DNA of 64,000 nucleotides from Cycas panzhihuaensis (Eukaryota > Cycadophyta). Position numbers and translations under genes: made by a program. The stretch is from positions 160,711,741 to 160,775,740 of the forward strand of contig CM041465.1 of the NCBI GenBank assembly GCA_023213395.1, written 5' to 3'. Position 1 is the stretch's first letter. Every line of letters begins with the position of its first letter. Below, in pieces: positions 44,891 through 56,985 of the stretch. The notes under the pieces are model-generated. The model saw only the letters and a program-made list of their open reading frames with translations, was not told where the DNA came from and did not search any database.

Positions 44891-45379
44891 AATCACAAAC
44901 TGGAACCTCCAAATCTAGGGACCAATCCCCAAGGGGGAGAGAAAAAAATCCTAGACAAGAAATATGCTAAGATAGGCAAGCAAGATATCAAGATCCACAT
45001 CAAAGACATCAAGAAGCAAATCAAAGGAATCTTAGCCATAATTAATATCAAAGTTAAGAAAGACACCATGAGGCAAACCAATGTTGCCATAATTGCCAAG
45101 GATGCATGCACTCTTAAAATACCAACTTCAACTATCCTAGTAATAGATAAAGGGATAACCACGCCCTATATTTAGAAAGAGGAAGACCATCCCATATTGA
45201 TAGAACTAATCCTTAAAGTAGAAGTCTTAGTTATAGGAGAAGGGATTCACTTCACTACTCATTTTATAATAGATTTGATCACACAAATGATAAATATTTT
45301 GTTAAGAATGATCCACTCACTAGATGAAGTATCAATATAGTTGTAGAAACAAGGGAGAACGATCAACTATTTTTATCCA

Positions 45380-48300
45380 ATTTTATTACTCATGAGGAAG
45401 AAGATGATAGTTGGTATATTAATTTTGGTTATTCAACTCATACAACGCATAAACAAGATATATTCCAAACCATAGATAGAACTAAAAGGGGGTTCATCAT
45501 GTTTGGAAATGACACCTCTCATGAATCTATTGGTAGAGGTAATGTCATCCTAAAAATTAAAGCAGGTGAATATTGAAATCTAGTTGACATACTTTGTGTT
45601 CTAACCTTGACAAAGAATCTTTTATCAGTAGGACAAATGATCGATTAAGATTATAAAGTCATATTTAACAATGGCGAATGCACCATTAAGGATAAACGAA
45701 AAAACAAGGCAGTAGTTACCAAAGGTAAAATGACAATAATATGTGACATAAGAGATTTGGTTATTTCATTTATAATAGTTTAGCACTCATGAAGAAAATG
45801 GACATGGTTGATGGGTTTCCTCACATTGAAGTGGACAAAAATATTTGTGAAGGGTGTTTCCTTGGAAAACAATATAGAGAAAGTTTTCCATATGGTAGCT
45901 ATAGAGTAAGAGGGCCACTCCATCTTATCTATATAGATCTTTATGGTGTTATGGATGTTCCTTCACTAGTAGGTGCTAAGTATTTTCTCATATGTATTAA
46001 TGACTATATAAGAAAAACTTGGGTCTACTTCTTAAAGTTTAAGCCTAACAAATTCTAATACTTTGTCAACTTCAAAACCTTTGTGGAGAGGTAAAGTGCA
46101 TATAATATACTCTCCCTAAGATCAAGTAATCGAGGAGAGTTTATCTCAAAGAAGTTTAAGGTCTATTGTACACATCGTGGAATCAGGAGATACCTAAAAA
46201 ATCCTTACACCCCTCAACAAAATGGGGTGGCTAAAAGAAATAACTACACCATAGTTGAGATGGATAGGTGCATGTTAAAGGATAAAAGATTGGGATATAA
46301 ATTCTAGGCTAAGGTAGTCCACATTACTATTTATTTACTCAATAGGTCTACCACCAAATCCCTTAGGTGGATGATTGCTAAAGAAGCATGGATTGGATAC
46401 AAACCTAGTATCCACTATTTTTGAGTTTTTGGTTGCCTAACTTACATCCATATCCTTGAACGAAAGATAACTAAGCTAGATGATAATAGCACCAAATGTA
46501 TATTAATTAGCTACAATAATGCTTCCAAATCCTATAAAGTTTATGATCCCCAAGCACAAAAAGTTATATTGAGTAGGGATGCTATCTTCCAAGGAAATGA
46601 TTGTTATCACGTTGATTATGATCAAGATAAAGGAAAAGGTGTTATGATAAACTTCAATTCAACCACAAGGTCCATGTATTTACCACCTAGGTAGGACTCA
46701 AGATAAAGTATTGATGTACCAAGTGGGGAGGGAACCTCATCTTAACCTTCACCATAAAGATTTCCTAGATGGATTTAAAGGAACCATAATATAGATAACA
46801 TTTTGGACAATAACTATAATAGAAGATCTACTCATTCCCATAGGGTAAACTTTGCCTTTATGAGTTAAGTCATAGAGACTCATGAGCCTCATGTCTTTGA
46901 CGAGGCCAATATGCATGATGATTGGAGAAAAGGAATGGAAGAGGAATATAATTCCATGGTGAAAAATGATACATGGGAACTAGTTGACCTTCCACCCAAT
47001 AGGAAGGCTATTGGTACTAAATAGATCTATAAGACCTAATTTTGATCTGATAGATTAATTGAGAAATATAAAGCTAGACTTGTAGCCAAAGGTTATGCCT
47101 AAAGGGAAGGTATAGACTATAGTGAAACCTTTGCCCCTATCACATGCATGGAAATTATTTATATGATGTTGAGTTTGGTTGCATAATAAGGATGAGATGT
47201 TTACTAAATAGATGTTAAAAGTGCATTTCTTAATAGGTATATTGAAGAAGACATCTATGTCCATTAGCCCAAAGGTTTTAAAGTTAGGGGGGAAGAAGAC
47301 AAAGTATACAAGCTAATAAAAGTATTTTATGGATTAAAACATGCACCAAGGGCATGGTACTCCTGAATCGATAAATACTTTAGAGACCGAGGATTCAAAA
47401 GAACCCAATCAGATCCAAATTTATACATCAAGATCAAAGGAGACTCCATCTTAATAGTTGGACTTTATATAGATGATCTTGTCTACATAGGAAATTATTC
47501 TCATCTTTTACAAAAAATTAAGGATAATGTGTGTAAGGAGTTTGAAATGATAGATTTAGGTATGATGTATTACTTCTTAGGTTTGGAAGTATAGTAAGAC
47601 GAAGATGACATTTTTATTTCCTCAAGAAAGTATACCTTGGACTTACTCTAAAAGTTTAATATGAATGATTGTAAAGACCTAGCCACATCTACTAAAGTTG
47701 GTATTAACCTACCTAAACTTAACGATTCTGTACTAGTGGATCCCACACTCTACAGATGATTAATTGGTAGTCTAATTCATCTAACATCAACATGACTAGA
47801 CATTATGCATGTAGTTAGTGTAGTGTCAAGATTCCTGTAAGATCCCAGGTCCACTTATTGGCAAGAAGCTAAGAGGATCTTATGATACTTAAAGGGTATA
47901 ACAGAATATAGGTTGCATTATAAATCTTTACCAAACTTCAAGTTGATAGGATATATAGACTCATATTAGGTAGGAGACATTGATGACAGGAAATTTACTT
48001 TAAGATATACATTTAGTCTGGGTTCAACAGTTATAGCATGGAGCACTAAGAAACAAAATATGGTTTCCCTATCTACAATAGAAGTAGAGTACAAAGTAGC
48101 AGTTTCAGGGGCATATGAAATAGTATGGTTACAGTGACTCCTACAAGATCTTTAAATGGAACAAAAAGGCCTAACCAAGATTTGGTATGATAATCAAATC
48201 ACCATTCAGATGGCTTAGAGTCCAATTTTTCATGGAAAAGATAAACACATTGAAACTCAGCATCACTTCATTTGAGAATTAGTCCATGCAAGTGAAATCA

Positions 48301-48425
48301 AGTTGGCATATTATAGTGTAGAAGACCAAATAGCAGATATCTTCACAAAGCCATTAGGAAAAATCAAGTTCCATAAATTCAAAAACAAACTTGGAGTTTT
48401 AGACAATGGACATTATAGGGGAGAA
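45380..48425 (+). pseudogene. Copia pol polyprotein remnant, element H
   Basis: Protease at about 45395-45700 has DSWYINFGYSTHTT, with Asn at the catalytic Asp (W-[YL]-x-D-S-G). The integrase zinc module and core start at 45789: NICEGCFLGKQYRESFP, LHLIYIDLYGV and YFLICINDYIRKTWVYF, then NGVAKRN and C-terminal pieces to about 46600. Reverse transcriptase runs about 46890-47700: AIGTK, then KSAFLNRYIEEDIYV, YGLKHAPRAWYS and LYIDDLVYIG at about 47464. RNase H runs about 47930-48400, with LSTIEVEYKVAVSG and a clean end DQIADIFTKPLGKIKFHKF. Stops cluster at Gln and Trp positions, for example the double stop at 47592-47597. Confidence 0.92.
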
Positions 48426-48738
48426 TTTTGGAATAATGTCCATTGTATAGAAGTATATGCGAGAGGTACCTCAAGAAGTCGTGGGCCACCACCAATTGAC
48501 CTTTAGCCATCTCAAGCTTCCCACCAGCTGACAAGGTAAGTTTTGTGGTTTATTTTATTATTTTTTGAATTTTCTATTAACCTTAGGTTAAGGCAATCTC
48601 CCACTCTCCAAAATATATTTATACATAGGGAGTAACTTTGTGGTATTTTTTAACATCACCCTCATTATTTAGAGATTGATTAATTCTTGTAACAATGGAT
48701 TAAGCTTATTCGACCTACTCTGTTCTCTGGCTCCAACA
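48426..48738 (+). repeat. 3' LTR of Copia H
   Basis: 313 bp, starting TTTTGGAATAATGTCC just after a purine tract (ATAGGGGAGA) and ending GCTCCAACA. It is a direct copy of 34271-34584 and is followed by the right CAAAT target duplication at 48739-48743. Confidence 0.9.
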
Positions 48739-48743
48739 CAAAT

Positions 48744-49480
48744 GCCATAATAAGTGCAAAGTTTGAGATGTCATTACATGTAATAGTTTAAAAAATCATA
48801 TGCTAAAGGTCATTAGAAGAAAGTATAAAATGTAATACCTATGACCAAATTCCAAATAGTTGAATGGTGAACTACTAAAGTTAATAAACACCTTTTTGAA
48901 AAGCTTGTTAAAATAACAAACATAAGAAGTGTAATCTTCTATGAAACATTGGGTCACCAAATGATTTATGGTAGAATTCAAGATAGCCAGACATTAAAGG
49001 AGCTATTGATGTTAATTAGAATACATCATTATATAGAGATGAAGCATCATAGTGCAAAATAAAGGAGAGTACATTCAATAACATAGAGTTGAATCATAGA
49101 TTAAACTAAAGAAATAATATACATAGAAGGCCAAATGATGTACTAGGACATAAGCACACTAATGACATATAATAACATACAAAAACCACATGCAATGCAT
49201 GCATGCAATGCCTCACACATTTGATCTAAAAAAAATACATAAAATTTAAGAAAAAATAGTGCTTAAATTGTTATAAAAATAAAAACACATAGTAAAGATC
49301 ACCTACATAGAGGGCATATTCATTTCCTTTTTATTGAAACCATGGTTAAAAATTATTTATGTTTTACAAATAATAGATGCATCAATTTATTTTTGAGAAT
49401 ATTTTAAAGTCCATAACTTAGCCCCTTAACCCTTAACTTATGGTCACATATATCGAAAGGTGCTAAGGCCCTTTAAGGCT
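48744..49480. other. AT-rich flank, no gene seen
   Basis: No domain or structured repeat recognised, apart from two overlapping TGCATGCAATGC-like palindromes near 49190-49210. Confidence 0.4.
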
Positions 49481-50428
49481 GATTTAACAACTGAAACGCT
49501 CCCTGCGGGGCGACAATCCCACGTCTAGTAAAGGGATATAAAAACACCACACTGGCTAGGCTAGGCAGTGAGGATCTTGCCTCGCAGGACGTCCATGCGC
49601 CAGAGCGCGGGTTCGGGGGCTGTAAGGTGCCTGGTTACTTCCAGGTAGCCGTGCAAAAACGAGGCCTTCCTACCCTTCGGATGGCCGGGAAGGAAAGGGA
49701 AACCTCGCGCGTTGCGACTCCTCAAAGTAATGAGAAGGCAACGAGGAGGGCAACAAATCTAACGTGCGATAGATATGAAGCAAGGTGTGGCTGAGGGGTA
49801 CAACATAAATGGGTTTTCTATTCCTATGTTACGTAAAGTAAAGAAACAGTGCGAGAAAGTAAATGTAAAGTAAAAGATTATTTTCCTTTTCCTTAACGCT
49901 TCCTTATCTATTACAGTAAATGTAAAAGGACAAAAAGCGTAAAGAAAAACACGAAAGGAATGCGAGGAATACCTGGATCCAGCGTTCGAGTATAAACACA
50001 GATTCTCCTTCTGGGTTACGCTCCTTCCTTCCTCCCTCCGCGCATGCAACGTTGATCAACGGTGGTGAAGGGGGTTCACTTACCTCCCCTTGAGCATGCA
50101 AGGACTAAATAAAATGAAAGCGTGAAAAAGGAACGCAAAACTAAAGGAGAGAAATACTGTGTGGGAGCTGACCGGCAACTGGTTTGTCTTGCGCGCCACC
50201 TCCTCCAACGCGATCTTGCAAACAAGTGGAGAGAGCACCTTCCTCTCGGGAGAGAGGCTACAAACTACGGCAAAGATATATGTGTATGTATGCAAACGAC
50301 ATCAACTAAGACAAATAATTTAAGCTATGCACCAGAACGTAGTAAAAATGAAACCAAGGTGTGCGAGAAGCATATACACTGTCATGCACTATAAAACATA
50401 CTACACGGGACTGAGTATAGCCTTGGGA

Positions 50429-51994
50429 TGGCTAACTCACCCACGGGAGGTCTCCACAGGGTTCGGTAAGGAAATGCTAGCGGGTAATAAGGTGGAGAAG
50501 GGTAGTGACGGGTTACCTATACCAAGTGGAAAGCTCCAACCAAATCTCTTAGGCTTCCCTAGCTCCGTTCCCTAAGAAAACGCGGATGGTAAAGGGAAAG
50601 AGGATAAGGGACGGAACCCTTGGGGAGAAGGACGGCAATGGGGGACGGAACCCCGCCTATCTCCCTCAAACCCTCGTGTGGAACCCTTTACACCGGTTAG
50701 GTCGGAAAAGGGTGAAAGGGATAGCTTAGAGGGAATGGGTAGATCTCAAGGAAAAAATAAGAAAATACCTCTAATCTAGAGCAAAGCTATGAGAGAGCCA
50801 CAACTAGCTAAGATCACTTTCATTTAATAGCAAGGGAACTAGTAAAGAAAGTAGATGCAAGTGAGTGAAATGAGCTTGCAAGTAGAACGCAAAAACCAAG
50901 GAAAAAAGCACCAACAAGAAACAAGAAATACCTTGGATGAGAGGGGCATGCATGCACTTGGCCACTGGAGCGGCGGCAACAAAGCGATGTCTAGAGGCTG
51001 ATTCTGAGTGTTTCTTGCATGAGTGTAGATGGGAGAAGCTCCATGCAAGTTGAGAGCTGGAAGTTGATCCTTGGAGTAGCCTTTTTAGTGAAGAAATCCC
51101 TTGGATCTTTGAGCATTTGTAAGGGAGAGTGGAACTTGTTATGGAGAAATGAGGGGGCGTGATGGCCTGCAACTCCGACTTATGGCAGCCCACTAAACCT
51201 CATCCAAGCTACGTACATGAAGTTCTCGATTTGCCTTTTCCTTGTGTGTTTTTGTGGAGAGTTTCTCTTAGAAGTCTTGGAAAATGAGCTCAAGAATGAT
51301 TCAAATGAAAGAAAAAAAGGTTTTTATCTCTTGTTCACAGTAAGTGAACGTTGGGGGCATTGGGGCGCCCCCAATCGTACGGAGCCGCGCGACAGTTCCA
51401 TAAAAAAACACGGAAACTGTCGCGTGGTTCTCTTTTTTTAAATTTCGAACAGTTGTACCGCGGCAAACTCTGCGGTACCGCTACAAATTCTGCGGTACCG
51501 CTTAGTTTACCGCGGTATCAACCTGAAATTTAAAAAAGAGAAAAATAAAAAGAAAAATTAGGTTTTGAGGTAAGAACAAAGACTAAACATGAATTCCATT
51601 AGTTGGGGGAAGGCCCAGGCAGTGGGCAAGTACCCAAAACAATGCAAAGAGCCCTAACTAAGGGTTAAACCGGACTTAGGAAGGACTGCAACATACGCGA
51701 CACGTTGTAATCAAGAACAAACAAGCTGGCGGAAATAATCCTGGGAAACTGTGGAGACATCATCGGTGGCTGTACGCCATACGGGGTGTCATATTCGCTG
51801 AGGAATGCCCCCGCTGTGAGTCGTCATAGGTTGAAGTCGTGCCGTTAGGCACATGCATTATGAGCAAGCAGACAAACAAATGCATGTAGGCAGGCATATG
51901 TCAATCAAACTACTCTAAATTACCTTAATTAACATAGGTAAGAAAAGTAAGAACATATACCTGAACAAACCTATGTCGATGCATCTCGAGTCCA
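50429..51994. repeat. 1.57-kb direct repeat, left copy (LTR candidate)
   Basis: TGGCTAACTCAC to CTCGAGTCCA, with TG...CA ends. It matches 54964-56530 nearly base for base by eye, with a divergent stretch at about 51360-51500. A 129-codon minus-strand frame (50804-51193) lies within it and is recognisable in the other copy, but resembles no known protein. No target duplication is found directly outside the pair (TGGGA against TTCCC). Confidence 0.85.
51445..51525. repeat. Cluster of palindromic GCGGTACCGC / TACCGCGGTA motifs
   Basis: TGTACCGCGGCAAACTCTG, TGCGGTACCGCT (twice) and TTTACCGCGGTATC occur within 80 bases. Further variants lie at 53720-53765, 53805-53815 and 53970-53990. In the right-hand repeat copy only the last is kept (about 56043-56054). 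Confidence 0.8.
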
Positions 51995-52389
51995 TTCGGT
52001 CATTTGGGAAACACGCCTTATGGCGTGAGCCTCACTGCTCGGAAGCGTAATGTGATGGCGAATGCTGTCAATCAAAGATATGAGTAGCACATGCATATAT
52101 ATATATAACAACAAAGAACGGCACGTGGACCAAGGGTGTAGGCGAGTGTCGCTGCGGAACGCATGGACAGGGGAGACGGAGATGAGGATAACGTAGGGGC
52201 TGCCTGCGTGTCGCCTAAACATCGACCTAAAACTGAAATAAGCAAGTAGAACGGGATGCCCCCATTGCCGAAGTGCAACGTGGAGTAGGAGGGCATCCAG
52301 CAAATAGAGCAAGCAATCTAACTAACGACCCTTGAAGGCTTGGGCATGGGTGGCCGAGCAAGTCTCGGGCGGTCATCTAAGCGGGAGGC

Positions 52390-52795
52390 GGCTCAAGGAT
52401 GAGGCGGGACGAGGCCGGCCTCGGCATTGAGGTGCCTCGGGATATCTTTGGATATCCACCGACGAGAAACAAGCGGAAGAGACCGGCGAGACGCAAGGGT
52501 TCTCGGTGAGGGCATCGCACACAGTAAACTGGGTGAGATGGGACACCACGACACGAGAATCACAAAACAACACAATAGAACCGCGATGGAAAGCAGAGCA
52601 TCGATGGGGCTTCAATAGCAGTAGTGTACTTGGCTTCGTTATTGGTAGCCTCGGGAAGAAAGACTCCGGAATGCAAGTAATCATGTCCAAAGGGGCTGCG
52701 AAGAATCCACGCCGCGGCGGAAGGTCCGAGGTTGCCACGACTTCCACCATCGGTGAAAACGAGGAGAGACATGGCTGGATACTAGGCTCTGGCAG
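52390..52795 (-). pseudogene. RNase H-like domain remnant in block J
   Basis: Read on the minus strand. The open piece starting at 52772 has LLVFTDGGSRGNLGPSAAAW, the first strand of RNase H with the catalytic Asp, then GVFLPEATNNEAKYTTAIEA with the catalytic Glu (NNEAEY). After a frameshift near 52600, LFCDSRVVVSHL gives the third acid block. After another shift, WISKDIPRHLNAEA gives the 'H.PRE.N..AD' end. The family (RNase H of retroelements, RVT_3 type) is clear. Host element class is not, because no reverse transcriptase is recognisable upstream (52795-53250 is open in several frames but unassigned). Confidence 0.8.
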
Positions 52796-53269
52796 TAAAC
52801 AAGTAGCGACGCAAGCAAAAATAAGGAATTGAATAACAAGCGCGAAGCGGTCCGAGAAGGGTAGGAGGACCTAGCAATGAGGTTACCTGAAAACGAGAGC
52901 AAGCAATCCAGGCCACCGAGAGTGGGCGGAGAAAAGACATCCTAGAGTCCCAAAGGTTGCTTTGGGAAGCCAAAATATGCCCCCAGACGGGGGGCATTCC
53001 CTTTGGGGACCCCAGGGGCGAACAAGGGGTGCGAAAATGGGTCCAGGGCGGCGAGACGAGCCAAACGAGTATAAACTCGGGCATGCACGGGAGCGGTAGC
53101 GTAAGCAGTGCAAAGGGGCCCTGCCAAAAGTGTAGAAATGAGGCGCCATAAATGCTTCTGCAAGAGGAGGCAGGAAGGGTGTCCATAAAATACAATGGGC
53201 AACCAGGCCAGAAGGCAAAGACTATCAGAGGGACGAGACGGTCCCAACGACTGCCACGGAGCTAGAAAC

Positions 53270-53950
53270 GGAAGAAGTGCCCGCCGGGGCCCCCGCCTAT
53301 ATAAGGAAAACTAATGAAAGTTGGATTCATTTTCACCGGCTCTCGTGCGAAACCAGAGCCTCTTCCTTACGACGCGGAGTGCTACCCGATTTTAGAGGCA
53401 CGCAGGGGATGATCCGACCGTCAGATTCGAGCGAGGAGACAGTCATCACGATCCTAGAGGCGAGATGGCGACAGTCAGGCCGGATCTAGCGAGTGGATCT
53501 AACGTAACCTCTGTCATTTCAAAATTTGAAGTTTATTATTTTTCAATTAATTTTTAATGCATTTCATGCCCCTTATGGGCAATTAGAGGCCTCTCAGTCC
53601 GAATGGACCCGAGAAGAGGCGGGGACACAGGCATTAGGCGACCACGGTCCCGATGGGTTCCTGGGGTCCACCACAAAATTTCGATTTTAGGGCTAAAACC
53701 CCCTTTTAAGGGGTGCATGGTACCGTGGTCAAGATCGTGGCACCGCGATCTTGGCTGCGGTATCACAGGGGAGGAGCGATCGCCGTGGGACCCGCTCCAA
53801 ATTTAGCAGTACCGCTGAATTTGGAGCAGTGCACAGGCAGAAAATTAGAAAAAATAAACAAGGGGCCAAACAGCCCCTGAAAACCTAAAAAGACAACCAG
53901 ACAAGCAACTAGGAGCCTAGGGGACTGCTAGGAGACTAACTTTGACTGAC
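53270..53950. other. Interior of block J, no gene assigned
   Basis: GC-rich and open in several frames on both strands without recognisable domains. It contains TATATAAGG at about 53296-53305, which could be a TATA box for + strand transcription. Confidence 0.35.
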
Positions 53951-53964
53951 TTTGATGAATGCAG

Positions 53965-54300
53965 GTAGTTACCGCGGTGGATAACCGCGAAAACGTCAGC
54001 ATGCCCATCCTGAGTTACCTGGAGATGGCGACAGAGGAGGACAAGGCGACCCTGAAGAGATGCGGCTGTCTGAGGCCACGAAGACCCCAGTTCACATCGG
54101 ATCGGCTCCTAGTGGACATAGTGTCGCCTTTGGGACGAGGAGGAGGCACGTGTTTCACTTGCCTCGAGATAGGAGATATTACTATCACCCGAGGATATTA
54201 GGCGGATCCTAGGGGTGCAGGCTGAGGAGACCCATGAGGCGAGGACGCTACTGCAAGGCGGCACAAAGGGAGGCTACTGTTCATCACGAGGCGGGAGCAG
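53965..54300 (+). pseudogene. Plant mobile domain (PMD) remnant in block J
   Basis: PMD proteins are plant-specific and often carried by transposons; cellular members act in silencing. Three frames must be combined. 53995-54120 has ATEEDKATLKRCG then DRLLVDIVS. A stretch near 54145 reads RHVFHLPR (typical 'THTFHLP'). 54165-54180 has DITIT, and a shifted frame at about 54188 gives EDIRRILGVQAEETHEART, the 'GE.TITLEDV..LLGL..DG' block. At least two frameshifts are needed, so it is broken. It lies on the + strand, opposite to the RNase H remnant. Confidence 0.65.
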
Positions 54301-54960
54301 TGGCGGTGAGAGGAGCTCCCTGACAAGACTCATGTCAGGGATTCCTCGGGTGAGGAAACTTATCTTGCTATGCATTCTGTTCCAGATTTCCCAGAAACAG
54401 AACTACAGGGAGATTCCAGGAGGATGGGTGGATGCCAAGACCGGTGTGGTAGGCGAGGAGGATGGACTAGGCCACTCTAGTTGCGGTGAACCTCGTCGCC
54501 CAATTAGATACCATCAGGAGATCAGGCCGAGGAGGATTTTCTTCTGAGACGTTCTTTGCGGTCTTTGGTTTTGATCATTTTGCGGCGATGGCGCCTAGTG
54601 GGCCATTCCCCATAGCGAGGTGGGCCCTGATGGTTCACAGGTGGCAGACGAGATTCCGAGGGACAAAGGACCAGGCCCATGTCCGTCGGTCGGTCGATGC
54701 GACATCACTCGACCTCCTCACCCTGACAGATTACATAGCAGACCCATACAGAGCAGTGAGGTGGGGGAGTGATGACGGAGCAGGAGGAGCAAGAGCACCC
54801 ATCGACGACAGCTCTAACGACGATGACGATGGAGGCGATGGTAGCGATGACGGGGGAGATGGGGCCGACCCATCACGACCTGCCGGGGAGGCAGGTCCAC
54901 CACAGCCATGAGGAGCTCCTGAGACGAGCAGGGCAGCCGAGACCAGGGGACGGAGGCTAC
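54300..54960 (+). other. Interior of block J, acidic low-complexity frames
   Basis: A 141-codon frame (54486-54911) ends in an Asp/Gly/Ala-rich tail (DDSSNDDDDGGDGSDDGGDG). The front (FGFDHFAAMAPSGPFPIARW) looks protein-like. It could be a continuation of the PMD-bearing ORF. A purine stretch (AGGGGACGGAGG, about 54945-54956) lies just before the right-hand direct repeat. Confidence 0.4.
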
Positions 54961-54963
54961 GGA

Positions 54964-56530
54964 TGGCTAACTCACTCACGGGAGGTCTCCACAGGGTTCA
55001 GGAAAGAAACGCTAGCAGGTAACAAGGTGGAGAAGGGTAGTGATGGGTTACCTATACCAAGTGGAAAGCTCCAACCAAATCTCTTAGGCTTCCCTAGCTC
55101 CGTTCCCTAAGAAAACGCGGATGGTAAAGGGAAAGAGGATAAGGGATGGAACCCTTAGGGAGAAGGATGGCAATGGGGGACGGAACCCCACCTATCTCCC
55201 TCAAACCCTCATGTGGAACCCTTTACACTGGTTAGCTCGGAAAAGGGTGAAAGGGATAGCTTAGAGGAAATGGGTAGATATCAAGGAAAAAACAAGAAAA
55301 TACCTCTAATCTAGAGTAAAGCTATGAGAGAGCCACAACTAGCTAAGATCACTTTCATTTAATAGCAAGGGAACTAGTAAAGAAAGTAGATGCAAGTGAG
55401 TGAAATGAGCTTGCAAGTAGAACGCAAAAACCAAGGAAAAAAGCACCAACAAGAAACAAGAAATACCTTGGATGAGAGGGGCATGCATACATGCACTTGG
55501 CCACTTGGAGCAATAGCAACAAACGATGTCTAGAGGCTGATTCTGAGTGTTTCTTGCATGAGTGTAGATGGGAGAAGCTCCATGCAAGTTGAGAGCTGGA
55601 AGTTGATCCTTGGAGTAGCCTTTTTAGTGAAGAAATCCCTTGGATCTTTGAGCATTTGTAAGGGAGAGTAGAACTTGTTGTGGAGAGCGGTGAGGGGCGT
55701 GATGGCCCTGCAACTCCAGCTTATGGTAGCCCACTACACCTCTGTCCAACTGTTGTACATGAAGTTCTCTGATTTCTGTCTTTTCCTTGTGTGTTTTTTG
55801 TGGAGAGTTTCTCTTAGCAGTCTTGGAAAATGAGCTCAAGAATGATTCAAATGAAAGAAAAAAAGGTTTTTATCTCTTGTTCACAGTAAGTGAACGTTGG
55901 GGCGTTAGGCGCCCCAATCGCATCTGAGGCCCAGTGCAATTCCGTGAAAAAACGCAGAAACTATCGTGTGGTTCTTTTTTTTTTAATTTCGAACAGTTGT
56001 CTGTGCAAACTGCAGTCTGCAAGAATGCCAGCATCGCTTAGTTTACCGCGGTATCAACCTAAAATTTAGAAAAGAGAAAAATAAAAAAGAAAAATCAGGT
56101 TTTGAGGTAAGAACAAAGACTAAACATGAATTCCATCAGTTGGGGGAAGGCCCAGGTAGTGGGCAAGTACCCAAAACAATGCAAAGAGCCCTAACTAAGG
56201 GTTAAACTGGACTTAGGAAGGACTGCAACATACGCGACACGTTGTAATCAAGAACAAACAAGCTGGCGGAAATAATCCCAGGAAACTGTGGAGACATCAT
56301 GGGTGGCTGTATGCCATACGGGGTGTCACATTCATTGAGGAATGCCCCTGCTGTGAGTCGTCATAGGCTGAAGTCGTGCCGTTAGGCACATGCATTATAA
56401 TGACGAGACAAACAAATGCATGTAGGCAGGCATATGTCAATCAAACTACTATAAATTACCTTAATTAACATAGGTAAGAAAAGTAAGAACATATACCTGA
56501 ACAAACCTGTGTCGATGCGTCTCGAGTCCA
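54964..56530. repeat. 1.57-kb direct repeat, right copy (LTR candidate)
   Basis: TGGCTAACTCAC to CTCGAGTCCA, the same ends as 50429-51994. Most differences are small. The largest is the loss of the palindromic GCGGTACC motifs. Just outside, at 56534-56546, is a small CCCAGTAGCTGGG hairpin. Confidence 0.85.
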
Positions 56531-56556
56531 TTCCCAGTAGCTGGGAGACAACAACT

Positions 56557-56985
56557 ATTTTGAAAAATAAGATACACTACCATAGTTAATTTCTTAAGAT
56601 CTTTTGTTTTATAGTGGTCACATTGACCACATTTATATAATATTTTTAAGCTAATCACATTTTTTTCTTTTTTAAGTTGATTTTAGCTACTTGTGCATAG
56701 ACTAAGGAAGATATTTACTAGATTCTAACTACTTATATGTAGATTGAGGATGTTGATTAAAAAAAAAAAAGATCATTTTTTATGCTTTTTTGTTGTCTTT
56801 TGTTGCAATTTTATGGGATATAACATAATGGAAAGGCGGGGTGGCAAAATGGGTTTTATAACTATAAAATTAACTAGTTTTAATAATTATGTTACATGGA
56901 TAGATTTTTTTAAACTTTAAATGATTTATGGAAATATGTAGATATCTCAATCATGACTTAAATAATAGTAGAAATTAGTGCTTTC
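56557..56985. other. AT-rich sequence, no gene seen
   Basis: Return to AT-rich composition to the right of block J. A poly-A run of 12 is at 56759-56770. I find no 5' LTR or primer site for the Copia remnant that follows. Confidence 0.4.

Larger units (their letters stand above)
34271..48738 (+). mobile_element. Ty1/Copia element H, expanded to 14.5 kb by nested insertions
   Basis: 5' LTR 34271-34584, primer site 34587-34598, gag 44270-44890, pol 45380-48425, polypurine tract and 3' LTR 48426-48738, all on the + strand, with perfect CAAAT duplications outside. The leader between primer site and gag is nearly 9.7 kb because it contains LINE I (36981-43274), a 224-bp hairpin and microsatellites. 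Even without the LINE it is about 3.4 kb, so other insertions are likely. All coding parts are broken. Confidence 0.92.
49481..56549. mobile_element. GC- and CpG-rich block J, probable composite or non-autonomous element
   Basis: The base composition changes abruptly at both ends: from AT-rich to GC-rich with many CpG near 49490, and back near 56550. The block holds two 1.57-kb direct repeats (50429-51994 and 54964-56530) around an interior of about 3 kb, plus 0.95 kb of similar-texture sequence to the left. AACAACT occurs at 49486-49492 and again at 56550-56556, directly at the two composition borders, and may be a target duplication. It has few signs of C-to-T decay and appears recent or protected. 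Element class is uncertain: the direct repeats suggest LTRs, but no primer site is adjacent. Confidence 0.55.

Noticed and set aside
50804-51193. 129-codon minus-strand frame present in both direct repeats of block J
   Set aside because: Conservation follows from the repeat being duplicated. The second copy carries frameshifts, and no domain is recognisable. Kept only as a note under the repeat.
52883-53250. Three overlapping minus-strand frames of 100-137 codons upstream of the RNase H remnant
   Set aside because: All three frames are open at once, a GC-content effect. I could not recognise reverse transcriptase motifs in any of them.
56531-56560. Helitron 3' end (CCCAGTAGCTGGG hairpin)
   Set aside because: The hairpin is there, but no CTRR terminus follows at the right distance (CTAT is seen), and no matching 5' TC end or helicase could be found.
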